Position numbers and translations under genes: made by a program. 13,348 nt of DNA from Synura sp. LO234KE. Lineage: Eukaryota; Sar; Synurophyceae; Synurales; Mallomonadaceae. The stretch lies in contig VKHC01000314.1 in NCBI GenBank assembly GCA_015143735.1, positions 1 to 13,348 of the forward strand. Direction: 5' to 3'. Below the pieces are notes generated by a model. That model saw only the letters and a program-made list of their open reading frames with translations. It did no database searches and was not told the origin of the DNA. Numbering within the stretch: position 1 is the first letter of the stretch; each line of letters opens with the position of its first letter. Positions 7,358-13,348 of this stretch are shown piece after piece.

Positions 7358-7692
7358 GTATTTAGAAATAGAGACATAAATCAAATGAACTTAATAAAAG
7401 GGGAAGAAAAAAGTTGATAGAAAAATACAATTTTACTAAAGACTTCCCCTTAGACCTTACTTAGTTAAGAATTAACTATGCAATAACTTTAAACATTGAT
7501 TTTTTACAACTAGCAAATTACCCCTACGCTAGATAAATTAAAACTATGAATATGCCCTATATTATCACCATTAAATCTTTCTCAAAAAGACCTCATTTTG
7601 TTTTAAGATTTTTAGGAATACCTTCTCCCAATAATCAAATTGGAAGATAGTAACAATCGTATAGTCACCTTTTTTTAAAAGAAATTCTTGCT
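7358..7692. other. Spacer between ccs1 and trnN
   Basis: No gene recognised. It holds two dyads: AAGGGGAAG (7398-7406) with CTTCCCCTT (7443-7451) around 36 nt, and TAGTTAA/TTAACTA (7462-7478) around 3 nt. Either could mark the ccs1 3' end. A 34-codon plus-strand frame from ATG 7546 (starting MNMPYIITIKSFSK) matches no plastid gene I know and I do not call it. Confidence 0.5.
7398..7451 (+). repeat. Inverted repeat downstream of ccs1
   Basis: Nine-base arms AAGGGGAAG and CTTCCCCTT are complementary and 36 nt apart. The GC-rich arms stand out from an AT-rich spacer 41 nt after the ccs1 stop, so a 3'-end structure for ccs1 is plausible. Confidence 0.45.
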
Positions 7693-7764
7693 CTCCTCAG
7701 GTTGGTATTGAACCAACGACCTATCGGTTAACAGCCGACCGCTCTACCACTGAGCTACTAAGGA
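7693..7764 (-). tRNA. trnN(GUU): tRNA-Asn, anticodon GUU
   Basis: A 72-nt cloverleaf on the minus strand. The acceptor stem TCCTTAG pairs with CTGAGGA (one G-U) and the discriminator base is G. The D arm reads TAGCTCAGTGGTAGAGC. The anticodon stem GTCGG/CCGAT (one G-U) encloses the loop CTGTTAA, giving GUU. The T arm is GTTGG-TTCAATA-CCAAC. CCA is not encoded. It lies downstream of psbA on the same strand, beyond the psbA hairpin. Confidence 0.97.
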
Positions 7765-7794
7765 TAAATTTTTGTCTTTTTGAGTTTCTTTTAG

Positions 7795-7832
7795 AAAAAA
7801 TTTTGTCTTCTTGAACGAAGACAAAATTTTTT
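7795..7832 (-). terminator. psbA 3' stem-loop
   Basis: A perfect 16-bp inverted repeat pairs 7795-7810 with 7817-7832 around a 6-nt loop, starting 11 nt after the psbA stop. Each arm contains GTCTTC or GAAGAC flanked by A/T runs, so on the minus strand the stem ends in a U-rich tract. Such hairpins define and protect the psbA mRNA 3' end in plastids. Confidence 0.85.
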
Positions 7833-7843
7833 GATGATTAAAA

Positions 7844-9002
<1,159 letters not shown>

Positions 9003-9007
9003 TTCGT

Positions 9008-9355
9008 CTAGTTAAGTAAAATTAAGACTTGATTTTCGAATTCGAGGAAGATGTCACATTTTCTTCTTTCTTTAGAACAAAAAAATTCTCTATCGACTTT
9101 CCCAATTTGCTGACTCTCATTATCATCTTTGCTAAAGTAAGTAATAGATTTTGGATAAATATTATTAAGCCAATCTATTGAATAACGACATACTTGAAAT
9201 ACAGCTATTTTTTGAACCAGTCCTTCTTGTAAACAATGGTTTTACTGATACTTTCCTGAAAGATTACCAGCTACCATCCGTAAAATAAAAGGCAGTAATT
9301 GAGAAAAAAAGATAATAACTAAAAATAAATTAATTAATTTTACTGATTTCTTAGC
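9008..9355 (-). pseudogene. Possible remnant of an unidentified gene upstream of psbA
   Basis: On the minus strand one frame runs 37 codons (ending LRMVAGNLSGKYQ), hits a single TAA at 9239-9241, and continues open for 77 more codons to a TAG at 9008-9010. The first part reads as a membrane segment (KLINLFLVIIFFSQLLPFIL). The second is soluble and ends in a basic stretch (SKERRKCDIFLEFEN). There is no ATG at the head of the frame. An ATG at 9426-9428 in a different frame starts 25 codons (MKRSDKLKSTLAF) that would need a frameshift to join. I do not recognise the product. It could be a broken gene or a chance opening in AT-rich DNA. The rest of the spacer, 9356-9462, shows nothing else. Confidence 0.35.
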
Positions 9356-9462
9356 CTACCTCTTTTTTATGTGGAATACAAACTTGAATAAACGCCAGCG
9401 TTGATTTAAGCTTATCACTTCTTTTCATGTTTTAGAACTACTCTTACAGGGAAGAATAAAAA

Positions 9463-9491
9463 CAGAATTTAAATCTTTACTACTGTATAAT
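9463..9491 (+). promoter_or_regulatory. Candidate ccsA promoter
   Basis: A perfect TATAAT (9486-9491) lies 34 nt before the ccsA ATG. At 17 nt upstream the -35 position reads CAGAAT, which is weak. Confidence 0.4.
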
Positions 9492-9525
9492 AGTTATGAG
9501 TTAATAAAAAGTAAAAAAAAAAGAG

Positions 9526-10437
9526 ATGATGAATCTTTTCATGTTTTCAGATTATAAATTTCCTGTGATTGCTTGTTTTTTTTTGTTTTTTGCCATGATC
9601 TCCTACTGGATAAGTTTAGCCTTTCCTAAAATCAAGTTTCTTTTTTTTGGAAGTCAACTTTTAGTCCTTTTAAGTAATTTTCTTTTTACTTTAACATTAT
9701 TTATTCGATGGAAAAATGAAAATTATTTCCCATTAAGTAATCTATATGAATCTTTAATTTTTTTAAGTTGGGCAATTTCAAGTATTCATTTATTTTTAGA
9801 AATTCAAACCAAAAGTCGATTAATTGGAGCTCTTTCTACTCCTCTTCTATTTTTTTTATCGGGTTTCTCAAGTTTAACTTTACCTACAGAAATGCAAAAA
9901 GCTTTGCCATTAGTCCCTTCTTTACAATCAAATTGGCTGATGATGCATGTAACAATGATGATGATTAGTTATGCCACCTTAATTTTAGGTTCTTTACTAT
10001 CTTTACTCTATTTAATGTTTCTTTTTTTTAAAAAGAAAAAAACAGAAAAACTTATTGGGGATCCATCCAATTCTTTAATCTTGGAAACGAAAAAAGAAGA
10101 AGAAAATCTTTCCAAATTGGCTCTGCTTCAAACCGTGGATATTTGGAGTTATCGAATTATTGGATTAGGCTTTCCTTTTTTAACCATTGGAATTATTTCA
10201 GGTGCCGTTTGGGCAAATGAAGCTTGGGGTGCTTACTGGAGTTGGGATCCTAAAGAAACATGGGCTCTAATTACCTGGTTAATTTTTGCTATTTATTTAC
10301 ATTCTCGTTTATTAAAAGGTTGGCAAGGTGAGAAAGCAGCGCTTTTAGGTTCAGGCGGCTTTTTTGTCATTTGGATTTGTTACTTAGGAGTCAATTTTTT
10401 AGGAAAAGGACTTCATAGTTATGGTTGGGTTTTTTAA
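9526..10437 (+). CDS. ccsA: Cytochrome c biogenesis protein CcsA
   Basis: A 303-residue multi-helix membrane protein of the CcmC/CcmF/CcsA haem-handling superfamily. The tryptophan-rich WWD motif is at 229-251 (WANEAWGAYWSWDPKETWAL and following). The likely haem-ligand histidines are His141 (in MMHVTMMMISYA), His259 (in AIYLHSRL) and His297 (in GLHSYGW). It presents haem at the lumenal face of the thylakoid and works with Ccs1, encoded nearby on the same strand. Two ATGs are adjacent (9526 and 9529); GAG just before them is only a weak ribosome-binding site, so either may be used. The charged insert at about 167-195 (KKKKTEK to KKEEEN) is a variable loop in the family. It converges with psaC on a shared hairpin. 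Confidence 0.97.
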   Translation: MMNLFMFSDYKFPVIACFFLFFAMISYWISLAFPKIKFLFFGSQLLVLLSNFLFTLTLFIRWKNENYFPLSNLYESLIFLSWAISSIHLFLEIQTKSRLIGALSTPLLFFLSGFSSLTLPTEMQKALPLVPSLQSNWLMMHVTMMMISYATLILGSLLSLLYLMFLFFKKKKTEKLIGDPSNSLILETKKEEENLSKLALLQTVDIWSYRIIGLGFPFLTIGIISGAVWANEAWGAYWSWDPKETWALITWLIFAIYLHSRLLKGWQGEKAALLGSGGFFVIWICYLGVNFLGKGLHSYGWVF

Positions 10438-10441
10438 ACAA

Positions 10442-10470
10442 ATTTTTGGTTCTTCAAAAGAACCAAAAAT
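10442..10470. terminator. Bidirectional hairpin between ccsA and psaC
   Basis: ATTTTTGGTTCTT (10442-10454) pairs perfectly with AAGAACCAAAAAT (10458-10470) around the loop CAA. It starts 5 nt after the ccsA stop and ends 16 nt before the psaC stop. The A/T-ended arms give a U tract in either direction. Confidence 0.8.
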
Positions 10471-10485
10471 CAATAATTGAAAAAA

Positions 10486-10731
10486 TTAATAAGCTAACCC
10501 CATACTGCGAGTCGTTTCCCCACCAAGATAAACACGAATACTTAAAAAATCAGTTGGACAAGCTGATTCACATCTCTTACATCCAACACAATCATCTGTT
10601 CTTGGAGCAGACGCAATTTGACCAGCGCGGCAATCTTCCCAGATTACCATTTCTAGAACATCGGTAGGACATGCTCGCACACATTGCGTACAACCAATGC
10701 AAGTATCATAAATTTTTACTGTATGACTCAT
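10486..10731 (-). CDS. psaC: Photosystem I iron-sulfur protein PsaC
   Basis: An 81-residue ferredoxin-like subunit holding the terminal acceptors FA and FB on the stromal side of photosystem I. The two CxxCxxCxxxCP motifs use Cys11, 14, 17, 21 and Cys48, 51, 54, 58. The product starts [14 protein letters not shown] and ends [12 protein letters not shown]; the YLGGETT form is nearer to cyanobacterial and red-lineage PsaC than to the land-plant YLWHETT. I chose ATG 10731 over an in-frame start at 10755 because MSHT is the conserved N-terminus and GGAG (10739-10742) lies 7 nt upstream. Position 30-32 reads IWE where plants have PWD. It has its own good promoter just upstream and lies downstream of the rRNA genes on the same strand. 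Confidence 0.99.
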   Translation of the reverse strand: MSHTVKIYDTCIGCTQCVRACPTDVLEMVIWEDCRAGQIASAPRTDDCVGCKRCESACPTDFLSIRVYLGGETTRSMGLAY

Positions 10732-10765
10732 AAATTTTCTCCAAAAGTTTCTCATTCTATACTCT

Positions 10766-10794
10766 ATTATAGAAAATTTTTTATAAATTGACTA
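10766..10794 (-). promoter_or_regulatory. psaC promoter
   Basis: On the minus strand TAGTCA (10789-10794), a 17-nt spacer and a perfect TATAAT (10766-10771) stand about 35 nt before the psaC start. Four of six -35 bases match TTGACA. Confidence 0.6.
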
Positions 10795-10978
10795 AAATGA
10801 AATTTAAATTTTGACTTAAAAAATAACCATAACAATTATAGAATATAAGCTTTTTATAATCTTAACCTTTGATGGAAAAGAAAAACTGAAAACTCCTGGG
10901 ACTAATTTAGGATTCTACGTTAAAAAAATATTTGAATAAAGGAAAAAAGAATTTCAATCGCTTAAAATTGATTATAGA

Positions 10979-11098
10979 ATTTCGGCATTGTGCTATTTTC
11001 CCAAAGGACTCCTCCTGAAGTATCGTCGCCGCAATAACGTTTCACAGTTATGTTCGGAATGGAATAACGTGGTACCATCATGCTAAAAATACCGAAAT
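10979..11098 (-). rRNA. rrn5: 5S ribosomal RNA
   Basis: About 120 nt on the minus strand. The 5' end AATTTCGGTAT pairs with the 3' end ATGCCGAAATT over 11 bp (one G-U) to form helix I. Inside are the conserved CCATTCCGAAC loop, GTGAAACGTTATTGCGGCGACGATAC-type loops B/E (written here in part: GTGAAACG and GCGACGATAC), and the GGGAAAATAGCACAATGCC helix V/IV region. It follows the 23S gene after a spacer of about 20 nt, as in other plastid rrn operons. End positions are inferred from helix I and may be off by a base or two. Confidence 0.95.
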
Positions 11099-11117
11099 TA
11101 AAAGTTTAGAACTAAAA

Positions 11118-11391
11118 TTGCTTAAAAATATGGTTTATTAGTACATCTTGGCTGAATCTATTACTAGACTTACACCGGATGCCTATCAAGCGGCTAGTCT
11201 TGCCGCAACCTAAGAGTACTCATCTTGAGGACGGCTTCCCACTTAGATGCCTTCAGCGGTTATCCTAACTATACTTGACTACTCAGCGTCTACCGTTGGC
11301 ACAATAACTGATACATCAGAGGTATATCTTTCTCGGTCCTCTCGTACTAGAGAAAGGTCACTCTCAATACTCTAACGCCCACGCCGGATAT

Positions 11392-11427
<36 letters not shown>

Positions 11428-11436
11428 ACGTGCCGT

Positions 11437-11467
<31 letters not shown>

Positions 11468-12064
11468 GTACTTCCGCCCCAGGATACGACGAGCCGACAT
11501 CGCATTAATGTTAATAAAATTCAACATATACAAAAGTTGAAAATTTATGACTAGAAAAAATCTTTCATCCCGTTTTTTCAAATCCTTTTAGTCGCCTAAA
11601 AGATCAGACTATATCATCAACTTCAATTAAAGAAGTTGTTCGGCGTGTAGTCGTTGAGGGGTTATAGAACTTAATTCTAAACTTCCCTGCTGATTGTCCG
11701 CACTTAAAGATTTTTACTTTGAAAGATTCAAGAGTACTTTAAGATACTTTATCATTTTTAATGAACGGAGTTTCCAGCATATAGCCAAATTGTCACATTT
11801 TATTACTAATAAATGTGCCCCCTATTTGAGGTGCCAAACCTCCCCGTCGATAGGAACTCTTAGGGGAGATCAGCCTGTTATCCCTAGAGTAACTTTTATC
11901 CGTTGAGTGACGACCTTTCCACACAGCATCGTCAGATCACTAAGACCGACTTTCGTCTCTGCTCGACTTGTTTGTCTCACAGTTAAGCTCCCTTTTGCCT
12001 TTGCACTCGAAGATCGATTTCTGACCGATCTGAGGGAACCTTTGTACGCCTCCGTTACCTTTTG

Positions 12065-12097
<33 letters not shown>

Positions 12098-12358
12098 AAA
12101 CTGTCTTTCAACCGGCTTACGGTATGAAGTTAGAATTTTAATTTTCTCAGAGTGGTATCTCACTGGTGACTCCTCGAATTCCGAAAAACTCGTCTCAATG
12201 TCTCCCACCTATTCTGCGCAAAAAAAATCGAAATCCAATTTCAGGATACAGTAAAGCTTCATAGGGTCTTACTGTCCAGGCGCAGGTAGTCCGCATCTTC
12301 ACAGACATTTCTATTTCACCGAGTCCCTCTTTGAGACAGCTTCCAAATCATTACGCCA

Positions 12359-12442
<84 letters not shown>

Positions 12443-12474
12443 GTCACTAGCTTTGCTTACGCTAACCAACTTCT

Positions 12475-12505
<31 letters not shown>

Positions 12506-13200
12506 CCCATACGTCGTTTTACAACTTTGCGGAGACCTGTGTTTTTGCTAAACAGTTGCTTGGAACTTGATATTGCAGCCTAAAAGGCACTCTTTCTTCC
12601 GAAGTTACAGAGCTATTTTGCCGAGTTCCTTAAAGAGGGTTCTCCCGCGCTCCTTGGTATTCTCTACCTACCTACCTGTGTCGGTTTAAGGTACAGGTGA
12701 AATTGATTTATGGCATAGCGAGCTTTTCTTGGAAGTATGACATCAACTACTTTGATTATTAAAATCGTGTATTCGTTTCTTAGCTCAGATTATTTTCTCT
12801 AACCTTCAATACCTTGAAAACTTAAACCAGTAACCCATATCTGGCTAGCCTAGCCTTCTTCGTCCCTCGTTACCAATCAATCCCAGTATAGGAATATTAA
12901 CCTATTGTCCATCAACTACGCTTTTCAGCCTCACCTTAGGACCTGACTAACCCTCCGTGGACGAGCCTTGCGGAGGAAACCTTAGGTTTTCGGAGCATTG
13001 GATTCTCACCAATGTTTTCGCTACTCAATCCGACATTTTCACTTCTGTTTCGTCCATGCCCGCTTTCGCTAACACTTCATCCTACAACAGAACGCTCCCC
13101 TACCGATAAAAATTTACTTTTATCTCACAGCTTCGGCAAATGACTTAGTCCCATAAGTTTTCGGCGCAGAATTGCTAGACCAGTAAGCTATTACGCACTT

Positions 13201-13235
<35 letters not shown>

Positions 13236-13348
13236 TTGTCTAAGCCTTTCCACTTCCTTTATCACTTAGTCATTATTTAGGGGCCTTAGCTGGTGATCTG
13301 GGCTGTTTCCCTCTTGACTATGAAGCTTATCCCCCACAGTCTTACTGG
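11118..13348 (-). rRNA. rrn23: 23S ribosomal RNA, partial (5' third outside the window), interrupted by an intron
   Basis: Minus-strand 23S rRNA from about E. coli position 970 to the 3' end. Landmarks are GCCAAGATGTACTAATAAACC near the 3' end (11127 onward; written to 20 bases elsewhere as GTACTAATAAACC), the sarcin-ricin loop AGTACGAGAGGACC at 11335-11348, the peptidyl-transferase segments GGGATAACAGGCTGAT and GATGTCGGCTC, and GGGGGATAAGCTTCAT at the window edge. It is the catalytic RNA of the large subunit. Exon sequence in the window is about 1.9 kb after removing the intron at 11503-11828, in line with the bacterial length. The 3' end is approximate. Protein-like frames on both strands near 11694-12208 are shadows of rRNA. 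Confidence 0.97.
11503..11828 (-). other. Group I intron in 23S rRNA at L2500, no ORF
   Basis: On the minus strand the 326-nt insert splits the invariant CACCTCGATGTCGG, leaving exon ...CACCT and CGATGTCGG..., which is E. coli 2500/2501. The 5' exon ends in U and the intron ends in G, as group I introns require. The helices can be paired: P1 exon GCACCT (11829-11834) with GGGGGC (11817-11822), one mismatch and a terminal U-G; P3 11784-11789 with 11639-11644; P4 TGCTG (11775-11779) with CAGCA (11688-11692); P5 11766-11769 with 11697-11700; P7 GACTA (11648-11652) with TAGTC (11607-11611); P8 11632-11638 with 11618-11624. It encodes no homing endonuclease, so self-splicing without its own mobility protein is the natural reading. 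Confidence 0.92.

Noticed and set aside
7546-7650. 34-codon plus-strand frame after ccs1 (MNMPYIITIKSFSKRPHF...)
   Set aside because: No ribosome-binding site, no known small plastid protein like it, and such lengths are common by chance.
9008-9094. Similarity of SKERRKCDIFLEF to the MRERKECHCMLFL end of ferredoxin-thioredoxin reductase FtrB
   Set aside because: The other FtrB cysteine motifs (CPCRHY and CPC) are missing upstream, so the resemblance is probably accidental.
10425-10667. 80-codon plus-strand frame after ccsA
   Set aside because: It is the antisense of psaC and reads through the ccsA/psaC hairpin.
11870-12208. 112-codon minus-strand frame, with partner frames on the plus strand at 11694-11906 and 11907-12098
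   Set aside because: They lie wholly in conserved 23S rRNA or its intron; the apparent proteins are rRNA read as codons.

Overview
The window is plastid DNA from a photosynthetic eukaryote of the red-plastid lineage, most likely an ochrophyte (stramenopile) alga. The evidence is the gene set. Plastid-encoded secA, rpl21, rpl27, rpl34, psbY, ccs1 and a Tic20-like protein sit beside psbA, psaC, ccsA and an rRNA operon. The spacers are very AT-rich, spacing is compact, most gene ends carry perfect hairpins, and reading is by the standard code. I cannot fix the class from sequence alone. The rRNA/psbA/psaC/ccsA group often lies in the plastid inverted repeat of such algae, but the window does not show a repeat boundary.

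Left part (1-1221). On the minus strand psbY (33 aa) is followed after 2 nt by a 151-codon frame of unknown function. This frame is rich in Cys, Gly and Ala and is predicted to be membrane-associated. Downstream of it lies a shrunken, frame-broken second copy of the same gene with its 3' flank (about 20-176), so this locus has duplicated and decayed. A trnL(UAG) gene with a good -35/-10 promoter faces the other way. About 680 bp between trnL and rpl21 hold no gene I can support.

Middle (1904-7357). rpl21 and rpl27 form a plus-strand pair. The Tic20-like gene runs on the minus strand and converges on rpl27, and one perfect hairpin carries both stop codons. secA (830 aa), rpl34 (45 aa) and ccs1 (437 aa) follow on the plus strand. 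secA drives protein translocation into the thylakoid, the Tic20-like protein belongs to the envelope import channel family, and ccs1 with the later ccsA forms the System II cytochrome c haem-ligation complex.

Right part (7358-13348). trnN(GUU) and psbA are on the minus strand. The psbA 3' end has a 16-bp hairpin, and D1 keeps all the photochemical and metal ligands but has only an 8-residue C-terminal tail after Ala344. Upstream of psbA, about 560 bp of spacer contain what looks like the remains of an unidentified gene. ccsA (plus) and psaC (minus) converge on a shared 13-bp terminator hairpin. Beyond psaC, the 5S rRNA and the 3' two thirds of the 23S rRNA are on the minus strand. The 23S gene is interrupted by a 326-nt ORF-less group I intron in the peptidyl-transferase centre, after E. 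coli position 2500; most of its conserved helices can be paired by hand.

The points most worth a second look are the orf151 family and its decayed copy, the L2500 intron, the broken reading frame upstream of psbA, and the stop-codon-sharing hairpin.
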